A stretch of DNA of 64,000 nt from Tretioscincus oriximinensis. Taxonomy: Eukaryota; Chordata; Lepidosauria; Squamata; Gymnophthalmidae. The notes under the pieces were generated by a model. The model did not search any database, was not told where the DNA came from, and worked only from the letters and a program-made list of their open reading frames with translations. The position numbers and the translations under genes were made by a program. Shown one piece after another: positions 1 through 13,400 of the stretch. Position 1 is the first letter of the stretch. Every line of letters begins with the position of its first letter. Location: contig JAJVDF010000206.1 in NCBI GenBank assembly GCA_022410635.1, positions 1,023,969 to 1,087,968 on the forward strand. The letters are read 5' to 3'.

Positions 1-479
1 GGGCGGGGCTTCACATAAGTAGAGCAGAAGAGCCTGCCTGTTGCTTGGACCACACTTCCCAGCAGCTCCATCACCAGCGCAACAGCTGTTCCCTCTTAAC
101 ATTTGGGCAGCTGCTGCCACTGCCAGCTTCGTGAAGCTGCTGGGGCATCCAAGCTTTTACAATAAGCTGCCTCCGTGGGGGGGGGGGGGGAAACGGCGTA
201 GAAAAGCAGGCAGAAGCACAACCTAAAACCATAAAACGGGAGACAAACATTCAACCAGGAAGTACGCCAGCAGTTTCGTTATTGTTTGCGTCTGGCTCCG
301 CGTACCTCCACAGGCAGGAACTAAAAAGGAAGGAACGGCGGCGGCGGCAGAAAGTGCGCACGCGCACACGAATCCCAGGGATCCGGGTCTCAGCAGCAGA
401 GAGGGCGGGCGTGGGCGTGGGCGTGGCCTCCTCCCTTCTCAGGGCCGGCCGCAGAACTGAAAGGGGCGGGGCGCGACTG

Positions 480-545
480 TAGGCGAAGTAGGTGGCTGGA
501 GAGGGAGGAAGGAAGGAAGGAAGGAAGGAAGGAGGTCGCGCGCAG
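480..545 (+). other. RMDN2: Probable non-coding first exon of RMDN2
   Basis: A strong splice donor (CAG|GTACGT, intron starting at 546) ends a GC-rich leader inside the CpG island. Joined to the acceptor at 3983-3984 it would place the RMDN2 start codon 12 bases into exon 2. The left edge is a guess, because no transcription start is visible. The leader contains the (GGAA)n microsatellite at 505-532. Confidence 0.5.
505..532. repeat. (GGAA)n microsatellite in the RMDN2 leader
   Basis: About seven tandem GGAA units lie just upstream of the predicted exon 1 donor. GGAA is the ETS core, so the run could bind ETS factors; that part is inference. Confidence 0.85.
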
Positions 546-3500
546 GTACGTAGGGAAGGTTCAGCTGGGGACTCCGGGCAGAGGCGGCGGCGTTTGCTGC
601 TGCCGCCACCTCCAGGGTCTTATTGTAGCTCGGCTGCATCGCGGCGCGGGCTCCTTGCCTTGCCTCCCCGTCTTCTTAACCCGCCTACTGGGGGTCTCCT
701 TCCCCTGCCGCTTGCTGCCAGGAAAAGGCTGGCTGGGCGGCTAGATTTCTATCCCTGCCTGCAGAAGCCTCTGGGCTTGCTAGGAGCCAAAGGCAGCTTG
801 GCGTTCGGGTTCCCATTCGACGGGCCCTTTTTGACTACCTGCGCCCACTTCTGCGCTTGCCCTTAATCCCCCTCCTCTTCAAGCAGCTCCAGGAGCTCCT
901 GTGGGGTTGGAGGTCAGATGCAACAAGGTATCTTTGCATGTGCAAACATTGCAACCCTGTGGCACGAAGTGCACTGGTTTATTGATATTATTATTATTAT
1001 CATCGAGTATAGAAATAGATATTGAACGTGCTTTTCCCCTAAGGAGGCTAAATGTTGCCACTTTTCTCCTACCTGCTGGGCATTTAAGAGGTGATTATAG
1101 TGCACCGATGGAGATTTGGGGCAGGCGTGTCTTAAGATGTTCTGTGGGCATAAATTTCTCAGATGTGTTACCATGGTTGCTTCTTTACTTAAGGGAGATT
1201 TTCCCCCCATATTGGTGGCAAACCTTATCATGAACTTAAACCAGGAGTGCCTTTCCAGCAAGAGCAATATCATTAAAATGTTCATTTTTTTTTAAAAAAA
1301 AAGATAAACTGACAGGATACTATAGTAGCTCATTCTGTGTAAGTGAATTATCACATTTCTGAGGATTTGCCAATTCTGCATTATTTCATCAGCTATATAA
1401 TTAGGCCAGGAATGGCCAAATTATGGTCCTTTTAAATTTTGCTGTCAGGACTTTGCAATATCTCCTTCCGCTGACCAGACTGGCTTGGGCAGGTGGGAGT
1501 TGATGCTTCGTTCTTCTCCGTTTAAAAATGGGATAGTTCAGAGGTGGCTTAGCAGTAGTTCACAGGTTGAATTGTTTGTGCACCAATCTGCTTCGGATGA
1601 GCAGTTTAAGATGGAAAAAGCAATTTAGAGATGGGATGAGAGCACAAGAAACAAGCTATTGTCTGTAAGGTACTTAGGAGCCACATTTTTTGTTCCATGT
1701 GAATGTAGCTTGAATCTGAGAGATCAATTTGCATGTAATCTGTAACAAAGGTAGAGCTTGTATCCAAAGGTCATTTGTTTATCTGATTGTATTTGGATAT
1801 TTATTTATTTTTATGAAGAATCTCAATGCAATCCCACTGAAGAATCTCAATGCAATCAACCCCAGCCTGCATAAACTGAAATTTAATCCGTAATTTTTTA
1901 AAATTGTGTTTTATTGTTTTCAAACACGTACCATCAAACAGCAATACAAAAGACCAATACTACAAATACAACATAACCCTAATCCTACTTACATAAAATG
2001 TAAGTTGTACATCTTATATCCAGTTTTCTATCATGGAGAGAAATGCTTCCGACAACATGTATAGTCATTGACTAAAGCAGGAATTAATAAATTTAGATTG
2101 CATTCTGAGATGCTCTCTTTCCATTCTTCATTATTCTGCAAGACATAATTGATGGGTGAGTAGTTTGTTCTGCTAATTTATATAAAACCTGATGATCAAC
2201 AACCTATTGACGGTTAAAGCAATAACTACCACTGAAGATTGGTAGGCGTACATTACATGTTTTTAGGTGTGGCTTTTGTTAATCAGAATTCTNTTTATTT
2301 TGAATACTAGATGTTTGTTCTCTGTAAGAAATTATTGGTAGGAAGAACTTTCTTATGAAATAGATGGAGATGTGTAAGAAGAGATCTTTCTAAGAAAATC
2401 AATTGAATTAAAATCAGGAGGAGCTCAGGAAACATGATTAAATCTAATAGATGGTATCATACACCAATCAAGCTCTCAATCACAATGCCTACATTGTCTC
2501 CCTTGTTTTGGAATAAATGAAAAGTTGGGACATTACAATCAGGTCTGATGGCAATGCCCATTAGTTTCAAAGTTTTGGTTGGCAATTCCAAGAAAAATGT
2601 GTACAATTACTAAGCAAGAGTTAAATGTTTCTGCTAAATTGCTTTTAATTTCATATAACTATCAGGAAGATAATAAGAAATTACATCAAACTGCTAATAA
2701 ATAACAGCCCCAAATAACTTGGGTTCCAAATATCTAAAGGAATCCCTTCTGCCATACCCACCTGCCCGTGCCTTAAGATCTGCAGGGGAGGACCTCCTGG
2801 TTGTATCAGTTGTACCATCCCTTTCAACAGTAAATGGAGTGAAAACCCAAGGCCGGGCCTTCTCGGTGTCCTTAGAATAGTCGTCTCCTTGAGGTGCGTC
2901 AGTCATCATCGTTATATTCTTTTAGAAGCTCTTTGAAGAAGCGTCTCTTTCACCTGGTCTTTGGCTGAAGAAATNTCATTTTTCTTCCCACGTTTAGATA
3001 TAGCTTATATAACATCTGCTAGGAAAGGCTTACTCAAACTAACAATTAAAATTGGTATAAAAAGTGTTGAATTTAGCAACCATGGAACTTGTCTCAGATT
3101 TGACTAAGTTGTTCCAAAATACTGAGCTGAAGAGAACTTTTTGGGGCGTACAGAATCTCTTGATTTCAATGAGCTTTAACATTAATGAAGAATATTTATC
3201 TTCCCCTATAATAATGAAAGTGATACTGAATTAAACCTTATTTATCTCCTTGTGTCCAGTTTGGACAGCATAGTGGTAATCATATTTTCAGATTACAGCT
3301 GTTAAGTTTCAGTAATTATGATTCAGTAATGTCAAATTGTTAGGATGAAATATTTCAGCAGCGGGGTTTATAGCAATTTGGAGAGGAAGGTAGGGCGCAT
3401 GAGCTTCCATAGAGAAGACTATTTCTTCAGACACTTGTCTATGAAATCTCATGCAGCCTACTTTGTTAGTTGTGAAAATGCTGCAAGCCCCCCTCATTGG

Positions 3501-3984
3501 ACTTTCTGAATAAAGGCTAAAATAGCTATTTCTTTGAAATTTACTAGGATGGGATATGTTTATCCCTCATAGTTCACTGTTAGATACTTTAATTTTTTAT
3601 GAGTTCTAAACAAAGAAAAAGAACATTTTCAACTCTGAACTAAAACACTATCAAAGAGTAGAAATAGTTGTTGGGCTGTATGCAAACAGAAGATGTGAGA
3701 TGGTAAAGTACTAGATTAAAGATTGAATGAATTATGCAAAATCCTGCAGGTTTTCCTCTGCTTGCTCTATTTTGCCTTCCTAATGTTTTATTAGTGTGGG
3801 TATTTTCAGTCTAGAGGCTGTATCTAGTTGTCAAAAGCTAAAAAGCCCTATGTGTATTTTCCATTCAGATGTGGTAAGAGTTTTGACCTAAATCCTTTAG
3901 CGGGGAAATCTTTTGTAACTGGTTTGAAAACCGAGTGGAAAACTCTGATATCCTGTTTGTCTTCCATTTTGTTTGTTGTTTCAG
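546..3984 (+). other. RMDN2: RMDN2 intron 1
   Basis: The intron runs from GTACGT at 546 to TTGTTGTTTCAG at 3984. Besides the L2 fragment at 2699-2990 I see a 20-base direct repeat (1814-1833 and 1838-1857) and AT-rich sequence without recognisable coding content. ORFs here are short and not family-like. Confidence 0.55.
2699..2990 (+). mobile_element. L2-type LINE 3' fragment
   Basis: The sequence is the reverse-orientation relative of the L2 copy at 61.15-62.6 kb. Shared stretches cover the end of the reverse-transcriptase frame (the segment around the LFGAV-like and RRDSFRYLEPK-like residues) and its 3' flank. The copy is broken by frameshifts and is a 5'-truncated remnant in RMDN2 intron 1. 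Confidence 0.75.
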
Positions 3985-3996
3985 AAGAAGGAAATT

Positions 3997-4451
3997 ATGG
4001 TTCATTCTGAACATAAGAAGCTCATCTTTGGCCTAATGGCAGGAGCTGCTGGAATAACTTTGGTTCTACTTTGGTATCGCAAGACACAGAAGTATAGGAA
4101 AGACACACATCCGTCTACATTTCTGAAGTCAAGGGACGGGTTTGATTTTATTGACTACCCTCATGAAACACCAAATAACCAAGGAGCTGTGATGCTGTTG
4201 CAAGGAAGACAACTTCAGATAATGGAGAAATTGAATGGTTTGCTGCTAAGTGTGGAAGAACTTAAAAAAGAGGTCGAATTTCTGAAAGAAGCCATTCCGA
4301 AGTTGGAGGAACTTGTTCTTGATGAACTGCAAGGAAAACCCAGTTCTCGCAGAGGCAGTCCCTTACACAGAGTAACAAAGAAGAAGAAAGTTGAGGTGAT
4401 TCAAGGTGTGCCAGAGCCAACCAGTTCTGAAGAAGCAGAAAGTGAAGGCGG
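3997..4451 (+). CDS. RMDN2: RMDN2 coding exon 2 (start codon, membrane anchor, coiled coil)
   Basis: The exon begins at 3985 after TTGTTGTTTCAG; the ATG is at 3997. It encodes residues 1-152. These include the hydrophobic helix [18 protein letters not shown], a following basic stretch (RKTQKYRK) that would hold the anchor in the membrane with the C-terminal part facing the cytosol, and the coiled coil. The donor is GG|GTGGGT at 4452, leaving phase 2. A second basic patch (TKKKKVEV) lies before the acidic [10 protein letters not shown] segment. Confidence 0.93.
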
Positions 4452-7400
4452 GTGGGTATTCGAAAAATATTTTTAGGTCTCTCCCATTATCAATAACATA
4501 TTTATATCATCTTTAAAAATAAGAATTTCAATATAAGCACTTTACTTATTGTTCAGATAATTACTTGTAGTATGCGTAACCCTATTATTCTGCTGTTTTC
4601 TGTTTTGCACATAATTTGTTACTTTCAAATATGAAAAGCTCTTGGTTCACTTGCATGGAGTTTATGTAACATTATCTAATCAGTAAAACATTAGAGATGT
4701 TTAAGATGTCAGTAGTGGGCTACAACACCAAGAAACCCTTCCATATAACATGCAACAGGGCATTGTGGGCAGGTGTACGAATGTTGGGTTGTTTGCTTTG
4801 TTCCACATTTGCATGGAGTATACAATTCTAATTAGTTCCATTTATCAAAATTATCTTTCATTCTGTCACAACTCCTTCTAATCCTATTTAGGGATTTCCA
4901 TGTTGCCTTTCATGGTTCACACTTGGAATAGGGCCTTGATGGAGGGCCACGCAGTTTAGATTACCAGATTTTGCACCCCAAAAATATATTCTAGCTATTA
5001 CTGGCTGAATATTAAGAGGTAAAGTCTTTCTCATGAAACTGTTCCTAGATGTAAGTCTTCTGGGGAGAAAGGTGATTCTGTAGTGTGTGACTTTCGTGAT
5101 ATTCGGCCTTATTTCTCTCATAACCAGCTGTGATTCCCACTGCATATTGGGGAGCAATAGCCTATCGATAGATATCATTTGAAGGCATTGTGTAGCTATC
5201 CTGCAGGTTTTGGTTAGTGCTACTACCACTTGCTTTACATGGACAGACTTATACTAAACAGGACATGGAGTTCTTATTTAGAAACTGTGTTCCCTAAGTT
5301 GCCAATGAGTTTCTACAGATTGTTGTTACATGTAGCTACTTTTGGTGTTCGTATAGTGTTTTGCCACCCTGGTAAAATCCTGCAACAACTGCGGCTGGTG
5401 TAAGCAATTTCTGTTTGCAATTATAATTGTAACTGTAGCCTGACTGTAACTTATCATAAGAAACGTCCTGGATTCAAATATGGTAAAGGAAACCCCTGCA
5501 TTTAATTCAAAACTAGCAAACTTCATACCTTTTCTCTATGCTAACAATGAAGATGAAAACATAAACGTTTGAGTCCAAGATGCAAGCAGATTACATGTAG
5601 CTATCCTGTAAAAGAAAAGGTTGAACATTTCATTCAGTATCGCAAATGTGAAGGAGATGGGGGTAGGAAACATAAATTTTGGGAGTCAGTCAAATCTGGA
5701 TTTTGAACATTTTGTGGGACGCCTGTAGAAAAGCTCTAAACTCCCTGTGCTTTTGCATTTCATTCAGAACAGAGTTCATTTGAAACCAGCACTTTGACCT
5801 TTGTGCGATGGTCCTGGATTTAATCTCTTTGTGTCTTGCCCCTTAGTTTACCTCTGCTCAAGAAAGCTAAAGTGTGGCAGCATTTCTTCATCTCACACAC
5901 CATCTTAGAAGCTAACATTTAATCTTTGTATTGCACCACTTATACTTTTGACTATACCCCTTGCCCCCAGGTAAATGGCAATAGCAGTATCAGCAGTGGC
6001 AATTCAACCCTACAGTGTGTGTGTTTAATAGTGTGGTTGTCCGTGTTTTCAATGGCACCACAATAAGATGTTGAGTATGTTTATTTTATTGAAAAACTTG
6101 TACCCCAAGATCTGAGGGCAGGTCATTATAATAAAATTATAAAATATTGCTAACACGTATTTAAAATGTAGCCCTTGCTCTCTGGCAGACAATAGTCAGA
6201 GGATTCTAAGCATCAAAAGACCTGGATGAAAAGACATGCTTTTAATCAGGTACTGAAGACCATTCAATTAAGTACTTGGTGAACCTCTGGAGGGAGGCTT
6301 TTCTGGAGTTTGAGGGCCTGATGACTTCATGCTTGATTCATGGGAAGGACAGGATGAGAACCACCTATTTACCGTAAAGTAAAAATTTGCCCAGGAGTCA
6401 GTTTTCTAACTGTTGATCTCAGTACAACAACAGTGCCATATTCCTGGGTTTGAAAGGAATGGCAGTTTGTACAAAGATCACTACAAAAAAGTAACTGGTA
6501 ATTTCACTTAGTGTAAAATAATAGTCACAGTCCTCAAGGAGCATTTTCATGAAAGCATGCATAAATGCAGCAAAGTTTAGATAATCTTATACGTTATAGC
6601 TTACATTATAGGTAAGCTGAAATATATGCAGGTGGTTCACTGTATTATTTTAAAATATGTAAAACATATATAAAGCTTTTAGTGGAAAAACATTTCTAAA
6701 AGTAAAAAGGTTACTAAAATACACATGGTCTAATAAAGTAATAAACTAAATCACCTTGCCTAATCACCTTTTGATAAGGAAAACATGAAGACAATTCTAA
6801 TGCCTTTTCACCCACCACATTTAGATCAAAGTTTTTGTTCATGCTTCTTCAAGTGTTGTTACTAAGATAAAAGCCATAAGTTAACTACATGTTTCAATAC
6901 CTTGGATTACAAAGGTTATACTTGGTTGTGTACCAGTTGGTTGTCTACAACTAAGAATATGTGGCAAAGAATTTATTCAGAATTTTTCTATATCACTTTC
7001 TGTCTTTCACTTCAGAATAAGTTAATTCAAGACATCAGTCAAAGAATGAGAACATCTTCCTATGTTGCCACAATTATTTGTGGTGTGCCTCTTCTTTCTA
7101 CTGCCCTATTTTTTGCCAGTTGCGACACTATTCCTTTCTGTTCCAGTTTCACAACAGAGGTGTGCAATGTTTATCTTTGCATGTTGACCTCTGCCCCAGA
7201 AAAACGTAATGGATCAAAATTGTCTTGAATAGACTTTAAATGAAAGGTAAAATACTTATATTTATTTTACAGCTGGTTTCTGAGATTCCCTATACTTGTT
7301 CACATATGAATATCATAACTATTTATTTATTTTTATACACCTGCTTTATCACTTATAAAATAGTTATAAAGATAGAATTTTCCACAACAGTTCCTGCAGG

Positions 7401-10400
7401 GGGGGAAAGCAAAACGTAAGCAATAGGTGGGTATCCAGTGCAAATATATCTGGTGAATAAATNGATGCCTGGTGCATGGACTCCTTGAGGATGTGTTTGT
7501 CGTGTGAAAGAGGCCTTTAGAATTTATTTTCCTACTATTACTAGCAGGTATCTGATGTAAAATGTGTGAACTCTCAGGAACGCTCAGTCAGCCTTCCTTT
7601 ATTTTCTATACATTTAAGAATGTTTGAATCAAATCATTCTGAGAACCAGCCATTAGAGGGCATTCATGCGCAGGTTACTGCTGTTTTCTATAGGTGTCAG
7701 AAACGGGGATCCATTGATGTTTTGCCTTGTCTTGTGACTTGCCATGAACAAGGCTTTCAATAAATAGGTTAGAGTGCATGATCTGCATAGATTGTTTGGT
7801 TTACAAACAAAGAGACAAGCAGAATGCTTTAAAACACCAGTCAGGGTAAGAGACAAACTGGGTGCTTTAAAACGCCATTGTCGGAATATCGACTGCAGGA
7901 GAAGGTTTTGCCTTTGTCGTTTGCTTTGGATGCTCAGACAACTATTTAAGACAAGATAATGAACTATACGAGATATAGCCTGACTTAGCAAGACTCCCCT
8001 TAATGTTCCATCATGTAAGGAATCTTGGGCCACGTTCATCCACGTGCTTTTAAACCACATTTAGTCCTGAAAAACTGAACTGAAAAAGAGAACTTTTTTC
8101 CACCTAGTTTTCAGTCCAATTCTTCAGGACTTAATTTTAAAAGCACACAGGTGAAGGTGGCTGTGATGTGTTGATTTTTATATCCACAACAAAAGCTTTT
8201 TAAACCCATTGTACAGCAGCTGATGTTGCTTCTGTTGTCCAAGATGTCCAATAGGAATTGGTGGTCACTGTACGAGACAGGATGTTGGATTAGATATGCT
8301 ATGATCTAATCCAGCAAGGTTCCTCTTACCTTTTTGAGCTAAGTAAGGCCCTGACCCTTTTCTTTGGCTGTTTTTTGCAAGTTCGCGTGTCATCCAGTAG
8401 TCCCTTCTTGGGCCAGTTGTGTGTGCTACTCACCAGATGTGCAGATAAGAGAGGTTTTTACAGAAACTTGGTGACATTGCTGGACTTCTCACATCACTGC
8501 AACATGCTTTTTGTGCATTGCAATAAACACTTGTGAATTCCTTAACTGAGAGCATTGCAAGTATTCCTCTCAGCTGAAAAAAGACATACAAAATATAATT
8601 AAAAAATAGCCATTTGACTGTGTTCAGTAATGCATTCAGGTTGCCTTTTAACTTTTTGTTTATTCATTTGGCTTTTAAAACACTCCATAAAAAGTATACC
8701 CAGAAGTAGTTTGGCAGTCTGGTAAGTTAAGGAATCAAAGCAATGAATTAAATTAAACACAAGGAAGTTAGGTGCGAAAGAATATTAGACGTATCCACAT
8801 TTTGTAAAACAAAAACATCATAAAGTTGAGGCCCATGAAGTTTCCTTAGCAAAAATCCAAGAGTTGTTCATTGGCTGACAGCTTTTACGATGTTTTTCAG
8901 ATTCCTCATTTGGTCAACAGCAACTTGTATTCTGAGATTGTCTGCTGACCAAGGATGAACAAGGCTTTAGCTTTTTGGCCCACTCCCCACAATTGGGCAA
9001 GGGAACATTATAAAAACACCTGTGTTAATGGTATTAAGAATAGATACTTCAAAGGATAATTTTATAAATCCTGTTTCAAAACTACATATGACCAACATTC
9101 TTAAGTAACATAAATGGATTTTTAAAAATTGCAATGTTATATGACTTTCAAGATTAGCTTTGGGAAAGACTAATATTTTCATGTATCTGTATTTTAGCTA
9201 CATTACAGCTCATACTGACACTGAAGGAGAATCTGAAGAAGAAAAAGGATGGATGAAATCTTCCATATCAGCTTTGGAACCAGAAGAAAAAGAAAAATTT
9301 CTCGATTTTCTTCAGCAAGTGGATAGATTGCATTGTGGTTCAGAAAATGAAAAAAGAGAGGGCTACCAACTTCTGCTGGAAAATGAAGAGAAGGTATAAG
9401 GCCCTTTGGCTGTGCTAACATTTTCATACTTCTACTTAGTTTCTTTCACGATATGACTGTCTTTAATATTGTATTAGAATGCAAGGAGGAATAAGAGAAT
9501 AGTACAGTTAAAAAGAAACCACAGCTTTTAGATCAGCTATTATCTTAGTGATTTCATAGCATGACTTTAAAAACCTTGTCACGACTCATGAAAGCAGCAG
9601 TTTCCTCTAGTTCAGCAAATGGCAAATAATCATTAGTCATGACTGAATTTGTATTACCAAATATAATGCGCAATTGTCTTGCTTCACAATAACAGGCAAA
9701 CCAAGTGTGGTCTGAAGGAGGCTACTGTGGTATGGATGGGTAGCCACCTGATAATCATATAAAAGGCAAAGAAACTGGAAAAGTATTTTGACAATTTGAA
9801 AATAAATATACTTCTTTTTNCTACAGACACATTTTGGTGGAAGGTTTCTTTTGATGCTAAATTTTTCATTCAGAGAAAGGTCTTCCGTTTTACTGTGCTG
9901 GGCATTGTGTACGCAATGTATGTGAAGACGTGGGTGGTCACATTTCAAGGGACACAGAAGCAGAGGACACAGCTTACTATTTGTGATGTTTGGTGATATC
10001 AGAGGGTATACCGGTCTCCTTCCCATAATTCCATGGTTAAGCTGCCCAGTTTGTTTCTTTTCCTGGTTATACAGAATCAGGTTGCTGTTTCACATATATT
10101 TCATCTCAACAAGATTCAAGGTTTATCTTTCAGAGCTCACTGTTTCCTTGGGAAGGATTCCAGTTGTTGTCAGCCTAAATTATTTAGTCAACTCTGGCTA
10201 TTGGCCANCTTCATTTTTTCAGCCCTAATCAAATGCACATTATCTTTGGGTTTGTAAAGAAGGAGAAATGGCATGTAAATTGAATGTGTTACCAATTATG
10301 TAAGGATGCACTGACTTTGTCACAGGACTTAAAGAAGGGCAGGAAAGCTGTTGGACTTCTTCTCCTGAAGAAAATACCTTTCCTTTCTTTGCACTAGTAG

Positions 10401-13400
10401 TTTCCATAAGAGGAAGTTACCGAGAATACTAACTATGCTTCTGAGCTTAAAATCTTCTATCCAAGAGTTGCCAGGAGTATCAGTTTCTGCAGTGGAATCT
10501 CGAATAAGGTCCAGTGCAGAGGTACTCAGGGCTAGGAAATACAAAGTTTGTATAATATCAACAAGTGTGAAAGCAAGATGTAGAACAGAGAATCTGATTT
10601 TCCACTTGATATTTTTAAGCTTACCTCCGTAGCCCATGAAACATGGCAGTCCAACGATCTCATCGGTGCCAGTATGATTGTGGGGAAATATATATACGTT
10701 CTCTGAAAAATTAATACTTTCAAATAAGGGAACTGTAACTTTATTTCAAGATAAATAGTGTAAAAAGTTTACATAGAGACAAATTATTTTCTTTTGTATG
10801 ACACTAAAATCAGGGGATGAAACTGATGAAGAGTCAAAATGCACAAGGAAAGTATATCCATGCAATTTACTACCACTGGGAAGTGATGGCCAGAATAGTT
10901 TTAAGAAGAATTAGGTACAAATTCAAGGAAGACCGTGTACATTGGCAACTAGAGTGGATGCCTGGATTTCATCTCCAGGTTGAAAAGACAAGAAAGATGC
11001 CTTATAAATGGGGTTTGCAGAGAGCTGAGTCAAGGGTTTCCCTTTACATTTTTTAAGCAATGGGCAAATGGGTAAGATTGGACGACTAGATAGGCAGGGC
11101 TTCTCTTAATGTTCATATGAAGAGCTCTCCTGTTTTAAAATGGAAACTAAATATCCAGTGTAGGTGAAGCCTCACAGTAAATTAAATTACATGAATTCCA
11201 GGGCTGATCTCTTCGGGTGGCAAGTGGCTATTTCAATCTCTGCTTGCTGATTGCCTTGTAGAGTCCTTTGTTAAGAGTTCAGCAGAAAAAAATCTAGAAA
11301 NATCTAAGCCCAATTCTGTTGCACATGCTTGGTATGGATGGAGTTTGCTTAAATCACAAATTAATAAAGCAAGTGTGACTTGTCCATAATATGAAATGCT
11401 TTTAGAAAAATTCAGAAGAAAATTGGCTATTTTACTACAAAGATATTTAATTTGTACATTCTTATTTTTAAACTTCTGCACACTAATGTTTGCAGCCAAT
11501 TAATCAGCAGTAATCAACCCAAGGCAATNAATTTTAGATGCACTAAAATGTATTGTCTGCAGGTTAGCCAAAAGGAATTAGTCTGTTATGTGTATTAAAC
11601 ATGCCAAAATACATTTATACTGAAGGCAAGTTGATATGTTGAATTTTGTTCACATGCAGTATAGAAACTTCAGTGGCTTTCTTTGGAGGCTTACCCGAGC
11701 TTATGGAGACATGTTTGAGTTAACCACAGAGGCTGAAGAGAAAAAGAACTATGTTTCTGAAGGTCAGCTAATAGATAAACCTTTTGAGTAGACTGATATC
11801 TGATTGCTCAAGTCCAGGGTACAGAAGAAGTCAAGGGTAAATGATGTATGCAAAAAATAATTTTGACTTTCTGCTTCAGAAGTAGATGAGTGAAATTTCT
11901 CACCATGCCCTTGGAACAGCATATAAATGAATGCCTGTGCTCTAGACGCTGCTGGGTCATGGCTGTACATCAATAGTGATGATAAACTGAGAGGTTGCTA
12001 AATATTTCCAGGAATGAAAAATATTCAGTTTTGTCTTTCCAGAGCTGAAAGAAGGCCTAGCAGTTAGCCTTCTTAAAAAGAATAAGGGTGCTGGGTTGGG
12101 TGTTGTCTGAGCACATTGGAAGTAAATTGACACTTTGGACGTAAAAGTGACATTAAATCAATTATTATATGGACTTATGCATATATATTGTTTACTTATT
12201 TGCATCATTTCTTTAAACTCATGAATTCTATATTCACTGTGGAGATGCCATATTTCTATAAGCCACTTGTTCCATATCCTTTCACTATCATAACCTCTTT
12301 TAATCTTTGCTTAAAAGTTATTGCTAGGAAACATGTTCTTGAACTATTTGGTTTGTTATAGTAGGAGAGGGAGCGTGCATCTCAATTTAATCTACTTTTT
12401 ACAGGAAAACGTATAGGTGAGCATGCTGTGAAGTTGGATCCATTAAGTCCTGACAGTCATCAATGGTAAGCAATGGTCTTAACCTATANGATCACTTTTA
12501 TAGACTGTATGGAAGTGGGTTATACAGAAGGCCACAGGAGTGGTTCCTGCTATCTTCATATCTGTCTGGATGAAAACATCCATTTTGAAAGTACCATTTT
12601 CAGTTCAGTATTGTTTATGATCAGTTGGATGAACTAATCTGTCTCAGACAAATTCTTTTGTTCTTCACTACACGTACCTATTTGCATTTAAGTAAATCTG
12701 AACCATCGTTATTTTCTGGATAATACATAATAACTAAAGTAACTGAATACATGGGTAGATGCATATTGAATTATTGGGTGTATTCTATCATCAGTATCAG
12801 CATGTAGTCTCATCAGCATGTACATTCTTTTTGAATTGGTGAGGGAACATATATGTTGAAATATTGAATNCTCAGATTGGTTTCTCACCAGAACTCAGTC
12901 TGCTCCTTATGTATGAGAGAACTCATAAGTGTTAGTCCCACAAATTGTTCGTTGATTTTGCATTGGTAGCTTCTGATATTATATACTTTCTAACAAGTTT
13001 GGTTTCTATGTTTCCACATCTTTCTCTGTTCCTTTATTCTCTGAAGCTCACTTGTATTCAGATGATAACAATGATGTCTTGTGGATCCATATTAAATCTT
13101 ATCACTGGTTTTAGACTATTTAATGCAGAATTCTATATGTCTACCTAGAAGTAACACTGAATTTAATGGAACATGTTCCCAAAAAAGATGTTGATATAAT
13201 TTTAACTTTGGGATTCATTTCGGGGACTGAAGCTATGTTCATGTGAACTCTTAAAATTCCTCTTAAAATTGTTAGATTGCAGTTTATTAGAAACTGCTTT
13301 CCAAGTCTCCCTAAGCTTAGAGATTTTACAAAAGTCATTAAATTGCTATACAGCAGGGATCCATCCACTGAAAATACTGATGTTTCTTGAAAATGAGACA

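Larger units (their letters stand above)
270..830 (+). promoter_or_regulatory. RMDN2: CpG-rich promoter region of RMDN2
   Basis: This stretch is GC- and CpG-rich against an AT-rich surround. It holds a GC box (GGGGCGGGGC, 463-472), three tandem GGGCGTG Sp/KLF-like boxes near 406-427, and a (GGAA)n run at 505-532. There is no clear TATA box, which fits a broad CpG-island promoter. It lies 3.4 kb before the first coding exon of RMDN2 on the same strand, and a good splice donor follows at 546, so I infer that transcription starts within roughly 440-520. The exact start site cannot be read from sequence alone. Confidence 0.7.

Noticed and set aside
402..427. GCGTG cores at the RMDN2 promoter as dioxin-response elements
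   Set aside because: They are part of tandem GGGCGTG Sp/KLF-type boxes and lack the TNGCGTG context.
492..866. 124-codon ORF at the RMDN2 promoter
   Set aside because: GC-rich leader and intron sequence. It crosses a good splice donor, translates the (GGAA)n repeat and has no recognisable domain.
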